In this document: one piece after another, positions 9,346-18,440 of the stretch | How positions within the stretch are numbered: position 1 is the stretch's first letter | Layout: each line of letters starts with the position of its first letter | Source of the DNA: Ophiothrix spiculata | Taxonomy: Eukaryota > Echinodermata > Ophiuroidea > Amphilepidida > Ophiotrichidae | Assembly: GCA_000969725.1 (NCBI GenBank) | Contig: JXSR01S009243.1 | Length of the DNA stretch: 32,389 bases | Direction: 5' to 3' (one strand) | Made by a program: the position numbers and the translations under genes | Notes under the pieces: model-generated | What the model was told of the DNA's origin: nothing | Databases searched by the model: none | Seen by the model: the letters and a program-made list of their open reading frames with translations, nothing else

Positions 9346-9389
9346 CTGTGACAAGCATGAGTGCCACTTAAATATGTGAGTGGTCCCCC

Positions 9390-9600
9390 TGGGTATAAAT
9401 AGCTACATGCATATAGTTTGTATTGCAGTAAAATGTCATGAGGCCACTGGTGTATTCTAATATTGACAAGCACCTTTTTATAGCATCCAGGTCATTCTTG
9501 CTTGCTATAATGAGTGCAGTGAGTCAAGAAATCCTGATTACTTAGCCAGGGAAATCCTATATTTCCAGATGGAGCAAATGAGTTACATATCGTGACGCTT
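9390..9600 (+). repeat. Dispersed repeat E, copy 2 (empty site for mariner)
   Basis: This copy carries the uninterrupted sequence ATGCATATAGTTTGTATTG, whereas copy 1 has the mariner insertion at the central TA. Similarity to copy 1 continues through CAGTAAAATGTCATGAGGCC to AATCCTATATTTCCAGATG. Confidence 0.8.
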
Positions 9601-9739
9601 TTTGCCCGTTTCATTTTTTCCCTTCAAATTTTGAGACAAATTACAAAGGAAATATAATGGCTGTACTGTGTTTACATGTCTGTAGAAGTATTATGGAGTA
9701 GCCACCAAAATTTACTAAAGCAATTTTATAAATTGAGAT

Positions 9740-9821
9740 AAAGTAAGAAAGGCAAAAAAATATTTCTGCCTAACTCACAACCTGTTGTGAGTTAGGCAGA
9801 AATATAAAGTGAGAGAGGCAA
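9740..9821. repeat. Perfect 22-bp hairpin between 16-bp direct repeats
   Basis: The arms 9760-9781 and 9784-9805 are exact reverse complements with a 2-nt spacer, so the DNA could extrude as a cruciform. On either side lie near-identical direct repeats AAAGTAAGAAAGGCAA (9740-9755) and AAAGTGAGAGAGGCAA (9806-9821). Confidence 0.8.
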
Positions 9822-9853
9822 TAATATTATAACATGTTCTAAAATAGGCAGGG

Positions 9854-10136
9854 CCTATGCGAAATTTCAACCATGGTTGACCATGGTAGCATGGTCATCC
9901 ATGGTTGATCATAGTAAACCATGTTTTTGAAAAATGGCACACCATGGTCAAAAACCATGGTTTACCATGGTTATCAATGGTTAACCATGGTAAACCATGG
10001 TATACCATGGTTATCAATGGTTAACCATGGTAAACCAAATACCATGGTAAACCATGCTTTTGAAAAATGGCACCACCATGGATGACCATGGTTAACCATA
10101 GACAACCATGGTTGAACCAAGATTTTTTCGCATAGG
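9854..10136. mobile_element. Element with CCTATGCGAAA ends and ACCATGGTT-palindrome interior
   Basis: The left end CCTATGCGAAATTT is matched by the inverted right end CCTATGCGAAAAAA. Between them, about 240 bp consist largely of variants of the palindrome AACCATGGTT, including an imperfect duplication of a phrase with GTTTTTGAAAAATGGCAC (9922 and 10052). It looks like a small non-autonomous DNA element whose inside was built from its own motif. No target duplication is evident. Confidence 0.75.
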
Positions 10137-10139
10137 GAA

Positions 10140-10387
10140 TATATGGTGAGATAGGTACCATTCTAAATAAGTCACAGACTTGAGTTAAGAAATTTTCTGA
10201 TGTTCTTTATAGAACATGTTCAAGGTCAAATATATTTTTTATTTACTCACAGCAGGTGATCCTTAATCTAAAGAGCTGATTTATTCATAAATCTGAATTT
10301 CGTAAAATGTAACATAGGTAATTATTTCTTTAGTGTGACGGTATTGTTCTTGGCTACAAATTAAAGGTATTGAAGTTGAACACGACA
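10140..10387. other. Non-coding spacer
   Basis: No gene or repeat structure was recognised between the CCATGG element and dispersed repeat F. Confidence 0.4.
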
Positions 10388-10710
10388 TTTAAAGGCACTT
10401 TGGTCAGATTTTCAAAATTTTCTTTCCAATATCATGACTAAAAAGGTCCAAGTTTCAAAGTTCAGGTAAATTGTTCAAATTGTTATGATTTTATTGGCAA
10501 TTTTGTATTTCCGAGCTGTGTTAATGTTACTGTGAAAATTAATTATGGTTACCATAATTTGACACATTTTCATATATATCTCCAAAACAGAGCATAGCTC
10601 AGTCATGAAATTTCACTTAGGACATGAGAAAAATATGACCAATATTGTGGTTATCAAAATCTCAAAAAGTTTGAAAATTAGTTGAAGCAATCGGACCATG
10701 TTCCTTTTAA
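10388..10710. mobile_element. Repeat F, copy 2, with inverted ends (MITE-like)
   Basis: The left end TTTAAAGGCACTTTGGTCAG and the inverted right end TTAAAAGGAACATGGTCCG are similar, and the interior is collinear with 4814-5140. About 323 bp and non-coding. TTAA-like bases at both ends make the exact boundary uncertain. Confidence 0.65.
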
Positions 10711-11050
10711 GCTAGGCTCTTGATAACATTGACTGTCTGGTGACATTTCATGTAGAAGTTATACCCAGGCAGTGCAGGCCGTGGCAACTCTTTACTGGTT
10801 GCCGTACGATATCGTAGCCGCACTTGCCGATCCTCGGCTCACCATGTCCTATACCGCCTCTGGCGTAACCGTTGGCTAATTCGTGGAATTTGTAATTTTT
10901 TGAGGAAAGGTAAAAATACAATTTTTGTAATATTTTCTTTAATATGTGACCAATTGAAATACACGTAAATCGTATCCTAAATTTGCGTTTTAGAAATCCC
11001 TCGTCCATAAATTTAGTGGATTCTATTAATCATGTCCTATATCGCCTGGC
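10711..11050. other. Stretch with a locally GC-richer segment, no gene recognised
   Basis: The segment 10765-10880 is GC-richer than the surroundings and open on the minus strand (86 codons, 11008-10748), with the peptide GYARGGIGHGEPRIGKCGYD. I cannot match it to a family, and the upstream half of the frame is AT-driven. CATGTCCTATACCGCCT at 10843 and CATGTCCTATATCGCCT at 11032 are short direct repeats flanking part of it. Confidence 0.3.
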
Positions 11051-11266
11051 TATACCTCAATGTTTTAAAAAAGGCTACGTCAAAGATGATAACACTAAAT
11101 TTCAATCACAATAAGTTAGTCTAGTAATATAGACTTGCTAAGGCTTCAGATGTCTGCCTGCATGCCAGCCCGGCCTATTTATGTCAAATTCAATAACAGA
11201 CTTCGCCTTTTTGATAACTATAATTACAACCAAAGTTATTAACTTGCGTATGGAAGATATAAAAAA
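11051..11266 (+). repeat. Dispersed repeat H, copy 2
   Basis: It is collinear with 6681-6890: ACCTCAATGTTTT, AAGTTAGTCTAGTAATATAG, TATTTATGTCAAATTCAATA, GTTATTAACTTGC. Copy 2 has lost a few bases near GTAGTAGTA. Confidence 0.7.
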
Positions 11267-11436
11267 CAATTTGGAATGAAAATGTGATAAACTACAAGGA
11301 CAACGATAACTCAAATACATAAATACCTGCCCCCCCCCCCTCCCAAAAAAGGAGCAGCATTCAGTTTATTTTATACTTGACAATTTGACACATTAATCTT
11401 TAAAATCGAACATTTCAAACTAAATTATGCAAATAA

Positions 11437-11662
11437 GGTACTTAATTAGCATATTTTGCACTCAAATTGCAGCTGGCACAAGCGCAGCTCTAGCCCCACC
11501 TACCCACCAAATTTCATGAATGTAGGATACACAGTTTGCACAATATGCTATTGTAACCATTTTATGCATAATTAATGCAAATTAGGTAATTTATTTAGAT
11601 ACTTAATTAGCATATTTTAGGTACTTAATTAGCATATTTTAGGTACTTAATTAGCATATTTT
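11437..11662 (+). repeat. 22-bp tandem repeat, AGGTACTTAATTAGCATATTTT
   Basis: Three adjacent copies occupy 11597-11662 (unit TACTTAATTAGCATATTTT plus AGG), and an isolated copy lies at 11437-11458. The stretch between the isolated copy and the cluster also carries ATTATGCAAAT and TAATGCAAATTAGGTA, related short phrases. Confidence 0.8.
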
Positions 11663-12268
11663 GCTTTAAAAATGCACAGAGTGATGCTCCTACCCTACAT
11701 CTAGTGTCTACATCACTCTAGCCAACGCTTCTCTGCCGTCTTTCTCACTACTATTTTTGACTATGCCTGCACCATTTTGCCAAGGATGACAGGGCTACCT
11801 AAGACAAGGTTCAAGATTTGACCCCGATTTGACTGCCAAAAGTGTGAAAAAAATATTTAGGGGTGAAAAAATTAATTAAAGAGTGTAAAAATGTTTTTAT
11901 TTTCTTATTTTGAGACTAAAATGATCATATTATGTTTAGTTGTCCTGAAAATTTCAGGATTTTGTCATCATGTTTTACAAAAAAACATGATTTTTCGGTG
12001 ACAAAATATTTTACCAGCCATTATATAGACATTGTATTGTGTACTCATTAAATGAGATAAAATCAGTCTTTAGAGGTATTTTTTATACAAAGAATGTTTA
12101 AATATTTAAAATAAAACAGTTTTTACTTAAATCCATCGCATGGTATGGCTATACTATTCACTCAAAATCAACATTCCGCGTGCCAAAGTCGCTCCAAAAA
12201 TGACCATTTTCCGGAAAATTTGTCATAAATTTCAGTAAATAAATTCATTTCGTAGGATTGTGAAAAAA
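11663..12268. other. AT-rich non-coding stretch
   Basis: No gene or clear repeat is supported. It leads into the left arm of the inverted repeat at 12269. Confidence 0.35.
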
Positions 12269-12508
12269 TATACAAGATTTTGAGTGCAAATCCAGAAAGT
12301 TACTTCTTTAGCTTTCGCCATCTTGGCTTATGGCTTGATCACTCACTGCTCATTAATTAATAAACATTAGAGACCTGTGGAAGAGACTGCCATCAAGTTT
12401 CCCGGGAGATGCAGTGAACCAAGGCACTTGTGATCAAGCCATCAGCCAAGATGGCGAAAGCTCAAGAAGTGAGTAACTTTCTCGATTTGTCACTCAAAAT
12501 CTTGTATA
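12269..12508. repeat. Inverted repeat with ~75-bp arms carrying CAAGATGGCG
   Basis: The left arm 12269-12342 and right arm 12430-12508 are inverted copies (TATACAAGATTTTGAGTG and GCTTTCGCCATCTTGGCT in each). The spacer is 87 bp. The inner parts match best. In the plus-strand right arm the sequence CCAAGATGGCGAAAGC could be a YY1-type promoter motif or an ATG with a short open stretch followed by GTGAGT. It could equally be a plain foldback element. Confidence 0.7.
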
Positions 12509-13204
12509 CTGTCATGAATTTGATTCTGGAAATACAAAATTTGGCTCTCAGTGATAGGGGGCGTTATACTTCAGCGTCCAATTTCTTGAAATTTTTGCCT
12601 TGAAGGTGTACTTTTATCATCATTTTGTGTTAGAAGAGACCATAATCATCTGAGAAAAGGCAGTGTTGAAGCAACCTGTTGCTTTATTATTGAGTTCTCT
12701 GGTGTTTTTAGGAAGCCATTTTGTACAGTAAGTCAATGGGAAGCTCTATTGTGGTGTGTCGCCGTAAGGGTTATTTATTTATAAAGTGCTTTATAAAAAT
12801 TTTAATTTTTTTTGACAACCGTATTTTTCCATTTTTATTACATTTTCGGCTATCTCGACCCTGTATTAGTCAATGGGGTGAAAATTTCAAGTTCAAGGTA
12901 TAGAATTTTTGCCTTCATATTTGAATTCTACACAAAATTCCCCCCTAGAAATTTGTGTCATTCTCTATTTGAGGTATCTTTATCTTTCCAAATTTTTTTG
13001 GCAGTCAAACCAGGGACAAATCTCAAACCTTCTTCTAAGTAAGGAATACAATATTAGGTAGTATTTATATGCATGATATCGTGTCACATGAAAAATCACA
13101 GAAACTAAAATATTTGAAAAATAAAAATTGTTAGCTAAGTTTGTAAAACAGAAAAATGGAGGCCTTAATGTAACCTAAATCTTCTATGTTTGATTCTTAC
13201 TAAT
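12509..13204. other. AT-rich non-coding stretch
   Basis: Two overlapping short frames near 12721-13042 are rich in Phe, Ile and Ser from T-rich DNA and look random. No upstream VAT1 exon was found here. Confidence 0.4.
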
Positions 13205-13710
13205 AAAATCTGGATTTTGATAGAAGGATAAGAGAATGGGGCTGTGCATGTGGATCTGAAAAAGCCCCTGTGAAAGATCAACTTCATTGGCATGACCAGG
13301 GGGTGGCTTTGGGGGCTGAAGCCCCCGCAAGATTGTAAAAATCATGTAAAATCTGCCTGTTTTAATAATTTTTACCGCCAAGCCCCCTCAAAATCGGCAG
13401 ATGCCCTTTAGCCCCCTGCAAGGAAAAATCCTCGGCTAGCCAGTGAACTTTAAAAAAATTGCAAGCTTAAAAAAATTAACAATAATGCTATAAAATATCT
13501 AATACTTACTCTCTCTACTACCTGAGAGATATAAATAGCTACATACATATCGTTTGTACTGTAGTAAAATGTCAAAAGGCCATTCGGGTATTTTAATATT
13601 GACAAGCGCTTTTTAAAGCATCTAGGTCATTCGTACTTGCTAATGCAGTGAGTCAAGAAATCATGATTACTTAGCCACGGAATCCTATATTTCCAGATGG
13701 AGCAAGGGGT
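13205..13710 (+). repeat. Dispersed repeat E, copy 3, with an inserted block
   Basis: 13205-13285 matches 7545-7610, and 13440-13710 matches the remainder of copies 1 and 2 (TATAAATAGCTACATACATA, AATCCTATATTTCCAGATGG). Between them, 13286-13440 is an unrelated block containing GGGGGCTGAAGCCCCC and CCTCGGCTAGCCAGTG, presumably another inserted repeat. Its ends were not defined. Confidence 0.65.
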
Positions 13711-13732
13711 GGGGGCGGAGCAATTACATAAA

Positions 13733-14333
13733 CGAGGGGGGTATCAAAAAATTTTAAAGATCACCAAGAAGAAATACAGCCAGGAGATTAGTTGTATTAT
13801 GTGACCATTAAGTCATCTTTACATAGCCACTGTGCAAAGTAACACATTTTTCCTACTTAAAACCTACTGTTCACAGACCGACTTAGTAGAGGTCCTCTGT
13901 TAGCCAAAAAATCCATATATTGTAATTTGCTAAAATTAACATTTTCAGGTAGGCCATGCTTTATCACGTCGTTATGACATCATTTTATGACTGATTTTCA
14001 TAATTTTAATATCAATGGAAAGAAGATATTCTAACCTATACCATGGTATCAAACATTTAAAATTTAGGCGTGTCATCATAGAATTACTGGGCTGTAAACC
14101 TCCAAATATAGGGATTTAATTACGCCACATATCGTTGATTTCTCCATTTAGTTTACATGGTTAGCGGAGGCAGGTTATTGACATATTTTGACCCCTATAT
14201 AGAAAGTATAAATACAATTGATATCATTTTTGCACAATGATGTATGCAAGGACAAGTGACCATCCTGACAAAAGTTCATCGAAGTAACTCTTTTCCTTCT
14301 TGGTGATCTTTAAAACTTTTTGATACCCCCTCG
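13733..14333. mobile_element. Family I inverted-repeat element, copy A (601 bp)
   Basis: The left end CGAGGGGGGTATCAAAAA and inverted right end CGAGGGGGTATCAAAAAG continue into AAAGATCACCAAGAAG in both, giving inverted ends of about 40 bp. The right flank is TA; the left flank is AA, perhaps a mutated TA. It is collinear throughout with copy B at 15208-15765 and has no transposase frame. The ends and the TA site would suit a mariner-type non-autonomous element. Confidence 0.82.
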
Positions 14334-14569
14334 TATATCATTCTTGAATCCTACATTCACACATAAACTATTGAATCTCTGAATATAATCAACTGAAAAT
14401 TGATGAATTATGTAAGATTAACTTTTTCCTGCTGTAGGGCGTCCCTCAGATGCCCTAAATTACTGTCAGCTCAGATGTAGGACATCTGCAGATGCCCTGA
14501 ATAAAACTGATGTATAACTTATTGACATGAATTTTATACTGGGCAACCACACAACATAATTGACAGTCA

Positions 14570-14664
14570 GTGAAAAAAATCACTGACCATCCAGGATTTG
14601 AACCTGCGACCTTGGCATTACTAGCACCACGCTCTACCAACTGAGCTAATGAATCAGATGGGGA
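14570..14664 (-). mobile_element. tRNA-derived SINE or tRNA(Thr)-like pseudogene
   Basis: The minus strand carries a good A box TAGCTCAGTTGG (14648-14637) and B box GGTTCAAATCC (14604-14594). It has a foldable anticodon arm whose loop CTAGTAA would give anticodon AGT (Thr). The T arm is nearly intact but the outer half of the acceptor stem does not pair, so a functional tRNA is unlikely. A run of T with CACTG follows, and the same tail follows a second tRNA-like unit at 31045-31135, which favours a SINE family. Confidence 0.65.
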
Positions 14665-14991
14665 AGAGCGGTCGATCTTATATCTATAGGCCTTCAGTTC
14701 TAACCCTGTTTCTCTAACAGAAGTAACTTCTTTCACTGCCTCATACCTTCAAAACCACTTTCCCGGGCAATGTGTACAGTTCATACAGATGTATATATGC
14801 TGAAGTCTCGTTGAATTATATAGAATATTTCTAAAGATAATTTGTATTTACTTTTTAGCCAATTTAGAGCTAAAATGCCTTCAGCCTGGGGTGGAAAAAG
14901 TGATCACACTGCCAGGTTTAATGCATGCACATAGCCACAAAACTCGTTCAAACTCACAACTCCATTTTATTTCTGTTTCATTTCTTTCCAG

Positions 14992-15121
14992 TGGTTTGAA
15001 CTTTGTAGACGTGATGGTGCGTCAAGGGGCCATAGACAACCCTCCCAGGACACCACTAGTCATGGGATACGAATGCTCAGGAATAGTAGAAGCAGTAGGC
15101 GAGGGCAGCCCAGATTTCCAG
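14992..15121 (+). CDS. VAT1: VAT1-type oxidoreductase, internal exon (catalytic-domain part)
   Basis: This exon encodes part of the N-terminal GroES-like domain of a medium-chain dehydrogenase/reductase of the VAT1 / quinone-oxidoreductase group. VAT1 proteins are associated with vesicle and mitochondrial membranes and have NADPH-dependent oxidoreductase features. The acceptor TTCTTTCCAG ends at 14991 and the donor GTAAGT begins at 15122. The first base completes a split codon, and then GLNFVDVMVRQGAIDNPP and LVMGYECSGIVEAVGEG follow. They match the family's conserved ACGLNFxDxMxRQG and G(Y/M)ExxGxVxAVGEG blocks. Zinc-binding residues of the alcohol dehydrogenases are absent, as expected. It starts in phase 2 and ends in phase 0, matching the next exon 14.1 kb away. 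The open frame upstream of 14992 is intron read-through. No exon for the preceding ~40-60 residues was found. Orthology to VAT1 rather than a VAT1-like paralogue is inferred. Confidence 0.9.
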
Positions 15122-15207
15122 GTAAGTATTTACCTATAAGGCACTTTTTAAAACTAGATCCGGTAAACACAGGAACAAAACACTGCATGGATCAAACAAG
15201 ATACTTA

Positions 15208-15765
15208 CGAGGGAGTATCAAAAAGTTTTAAAGATCACCAAGAAGAAATACAGTCAGGAACATTTATAACTTTATTATGTGATCATTATGTCATCTTTAC
15301 ATAGCCACTGTGCAAGGTAACACATTTCTGCCACTTAAAACCTACTGTCCACAGACTGACTTTGTAGAGGTCCTCTTTTAGCCAAAAAAAAAAAATATTT
15401 TGATAAAATTAACATTTTCCTGTTGGTTATGCTTTATTACGTCATCATGACGTCATATTTTTACCGATTTCAATAATTTTGGTATCAATGGAAAGAGGAG
15501 ATTCTAACCTATACCATGGTATCAAACATCTAAACTTTTAGTGTGTTGGGATTTATTTACACCACATATCTTTGATTTCTCCATTTAGTTTATATGGTTA
15601 GCGGATGCAGGTTGTTGACATCTGTTGAAAGTATAAATACCATTGATATCATTTTTGCACCCTAATGTACACAAGAACAAGTGGCCATCCTGACAAAAAG
15701 TTCATCGAGATAGCTCGTTTCTTTCTTGGTGATCTTTAAAACAAAAACTTTTTGATAACTCCACG
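15208..15765. mobile_element. Family I inverted-repeat element, copy B (558 bp)
   Basis: It is bounded by TA at 15206-15207 and 15766-15767, with left end CGAGGGAGTATCAAAAAG and a diverged inverted right end. It is collinear with copy A (ACATAGCCACTGTGCAA, ACAGACTGACTT, TAGAGGTCCTCT, ATACCATGGTATCAAACAT). It starts only 86 bp after the splice donor of the exon ending at 15121. Confidence 0.82.
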
Positions 15766-15919
15766 TATAGTACATGGCAGGAGTACCTGGTACCAAGAGA
15801 AGATATCATGTGCTATCCATCAATGCATTGCTTCCTATGGGATTCTTGGTAAAAGGAACTTCTGTTAGCCTCGGAAAGACTCCCGGGGGACCGCTCAAGA
15901 TGGCAATTGGTACTAGTGC

Positions 15920-16310
15920 TCATCATAAAAAGTGGCGTAAAGGGGTCTGATTTTTACCACAGGTGGCGTCTATGTTTTTGAAAAAAGGGGAAGTTTTCAG
16001 CATAAGTTACACCATTTAGGGTTTTAAATTCAGGCTACCTTTGCTGCCAAGGGTCACTTTTCCTTCAGAGTTGCTCATCTGAGTATTGTGCTGTACATGT
16101 TTTGTATAAAAGAGTTCTTAAAACAAGAGAAAATAAATATTGACGTCATGTAAATGAATAAAACACTTCGATTGTTTACTTTTTCAGTACCTAATTTGTT
16201 TGCAAATGGTCATTATAAACTTACGCCATTACGTCATTTGGGGTGCGATTTTAAACATCTTCACTGACCTTACGCTATTTAGGGATGCAATTTGCTATCA
16301 ACAATCAGCA
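15920..16310 (+). repeat. Dispersed repeat with ACGCCATTTAGGG motifs, copy 2
   Basis: 16185-16310 matches 9212-9345 (AGTACCTAATTTGT, CTTACGCCATT, GCAATTTGCT). Upstream, 15930-16060 has further relatives such as GTGGCGTAAAGGGG and ACACCATTTAGGG. A C-run and A-run follow at 16332-16349. Confidence 0.55.
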
Positions 16311-16360
16311 AAGATTGGGCTTCATATTAATGCCCCCCCCCAAAAAAAACAACAACACAA

Positions 16361-16600
16361 CAGTATACAAGTTCCAACCAGTCATCTGATGTTCCCATAT
16401 CCACCCTGAATGGCCGCAAACTTCAACAAGTCTATGACTTTAAATATCTTGGTGCTTGGATGGCATCGACAAGCCAAGACATTCATGTCAGAAAGGCACT
16501 TGCTTGGAATCAATTAGTTGCAAACGATCTGGAAATCTGACTTACCCCGACATCTCATAGTTAATATCTTCCAAACATTGGTCGAGCAAGCATTTGGATT
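16361..16600 (+). mobile_element. LINE reverse-transcriptase fragment
   Basis: The plus strand encodes VPISTLNGRKLQQVYDFKYL, then GAWMASTSQDIHVRKALAW. This is the typical stretch after the catalytic palm of non-LTR reverse transcriptases (pattern F-K-Y-L-G-x-W/M, then an R-K-A-x-A-W helix). The frame stops near 16538; a shifted frame carries on with WKSDLPRHLIVNIFQTLVE, which matches the family's next block (W-R-S-x-L-x-R-x-x-K). One frameshift therefore separates the two parts. No upstream YADD motif or endonuclease is present, so this is a short dead fragment. The clade is not assigned. Confidence 0.75.
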
Positions 16601-16640
16601 TGACAAAAAAACAGGAAAGAAGTTTGGATGCTATTATACT

Positions 16641-17084
16641 TGTGTTCCGTCATATCGAAAGATACCTTAATACCGGCATAGTAAATTACGAGATACAGGC
16701 CATTGAAGCTGAGCATAATCAAAAATCACGTCCAAGGTCGAATTTCTAATTTCATCAGAAATGTTACCTTTGAAGTATATTCTATCATATTAATCAGGTT
16801 TCAACATCCAAAACATAAGACAAATGTTTTAAAAATCGATATAAAAATCCTTTCCCCATTGCACTTTTACCAGTACAGAAACTTTAAACTTGATTTTCTC
16901 AGAACAATAGTTTTCTGAATCAGACCGATGCCTTTTACCAATTTCAATGTAACTTTGCAATCGAACATCCAATAACCAAAAGCAAGGAGTCATTTTAAAG
17001 CTTAAAATATAATCTTGCAGATGAGACCAAAAATCTATTTTCATTTTGGGACCCTTAAGGTACCTTTCGATATGACGGGTCACA
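16641..17084. mobile_element. 444-bp inverted-repeat element, TGTG..CCGTCATATCGAAAG ends
   Basis: The left end TGTGTTCCGTCATATCGAAA (16641-16660) and the inverted right end TGTGACCCGTCATATCGAAA (17065-17084) differ at only two of 20 positions. Similarity extends through TACCTTAA. No target duplication is obvious and no transposase is encoded. Confidence 0.8.
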
Positions 17085-17330
17085 TTTTTACATTTCAGCA
17101 GGCCTGCACTATACATAGAGAGTAGGACAACTTTTTAAAGAAAACTAAGCATGCAAAAACAAGAACACGGTCTTGTTTACAGCACAAAATCTAAAAAATC
17201 CATGATCAAAATTGGCAGCAAATAAGGACACAATAAACAAATTGGATAGTTTTCACTTCTTCTTCAGCGGGTTCTTTAGTCAATAAAATAAAGTACACAT
17301 GATACAAAATTATCACTGGCAAAGTACAAA
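17085..17330. other. Non-coding spacer
   Basis: No gene or repeat was recognised between two inverted-repeat elements. Confidence 0.4.
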
Positions 17331-17800
17331 CAATTGAATACGCTAGAATAAGAACATCCCAACTCCATGTGCTGCCTTCTGTTAAGTTATGTAAAATATA
17401 AATGCATGTAAATCTCGGAAAATGCTTTCAAATCACCAGAAAGCATTTTCATGTCTTTATCCCAATCATAGTCTCACATTTGACCTTGTAGTTGACTTTG
17501 TTAGACATTGTTAGATAATTTTCCTAGCATATAGTTGCAGAGAGGAGCTCATGGAGTTGGGATGTTCTTATTATGACTGTTTAATATAGCAATTATGCAC
17601 TATAACAATTATCTAACAATGTCTAAAAAAGTAAACTACAAGGTCAAATATGACACTATGATTAGGATATTGACATAGAAATGCTATTTCAGTGATGTGA
17701 AAGCATTTTCAGAAATTTGTATGCATTTATATTTTATAAATATGATTAACAGAAGGCAGCAACTGGAGTTGGGGTGTTCTTATTCTAGCGTATTCAATTG
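17331..17800. mobile_element. 470-bp foldback element with ~200-bp arms
   Basis: The left end CAATTGAATACGCTAGAATA and the right end are exact inverted copies, and arm similarity continues through AAGAACATCCCAACTCCA, GCATTTTC, CCTTGTAGTT and TTAGATAATT to the middle. An extra inverted copy of the CCAACTCCA-type segment lies at about 17548-17570 near the centre. It is non-coding. The nearly complete self-complementarity makes it a foldback-type MITE. Confidence 0.85.
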
Positions 17801-18340
17801 AAAAACAACTCTTTAGGTTCAATAATGCAATAAGTGCAATAATTGAGGGGTCTCAATAATAGTGTTGTCTCAAGATCTCCTTTGAAACATTTTGAAGGTC
17901 TTGCATCAAAATGGTCTAAAATGAATATGGCCAATTCATAGTCAATCTTTCATTATTCAACACAAAATTTAAAATGTACACCTTATGTTTTGAAAACAGT
18001 GTTTTATTTCTCAGAATTCACACTGTTCTGAAATCTTTTAAGGGAAATGTCAAAAGTATTAGTTTGTGTATCAAAAGGGTAACATCTAATCTGATTACAT
18101 GGTGAATTTTGATCAAAACCAGCTCTAGTTTCAGCTTTAAAAGAACATGATATTCATTTGCCTTTAGGTAAAACCTTTTTCATAAGTGGCTGAGTACATG
18201 AAATAAGAATTCTGTAAATTTGATTATATGTACACATTTTATATACTCCAATAATATGAAGAAAAATCGGCCTATAATACAAATATTACATGACCCACAT
18301 ATGACTACATGTATGTTACACTCACCAGGGAAATTTGTAG
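17801..18340. other. AT-rich non-coding stretch
   Basis: No gene, inverted repeat or tandem array is supported. Confidence 0.35.
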
Positions 18341-18344
18341 CGAA

Positions 18345-18425
18345 CACAAGATTTTAGCTTAGTCTAGTTTTGATTAGTTTAGTTTAATTTGGTTTGGTTA
18401 AGTTTGGTATAGTTTTGTTTGTATA
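18345..18425. repeat. Degenerate TTTAGTTTGGTT low-complexity tract
   Basis: A run of short T/G-rich phrases such as TTAGTTTAGTTTAATTTGG, followed by related variants. This is simple-sequence DNA. Confidence 0.6.
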
Positions 18426-18440
18426 TATGGGCATTTTCAC

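Noticed and set aside
12400-12500. CAAGATGGCGAAAGC followed by GTGAGT as the first coding exon of the VAT1-type gene
   Set aside because: It would add only about six codons and leaves the ~35 residues needed before the Cys-Gly-Leu-Asn-Phe segment unaccounted for; the sequence is also duplicated in inverted orientation.
14585-14655. Functional tRNA-Thr gene
   Set aside because: The boxes are good but the outer three pairs of the acceptor stem do not form, and a related degenerate unit with the same tail exists at 31045-31135, favouring a SINE.
14891-14991. Open frame upstream of the first VAT1-type exon, starting with Met at 14891
   Set aside because: It has no family similarity before GLNF and is interrupted by a strong polypyrimidine-AG acceptor at 14991. 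It is intron read-through, not the protein start.
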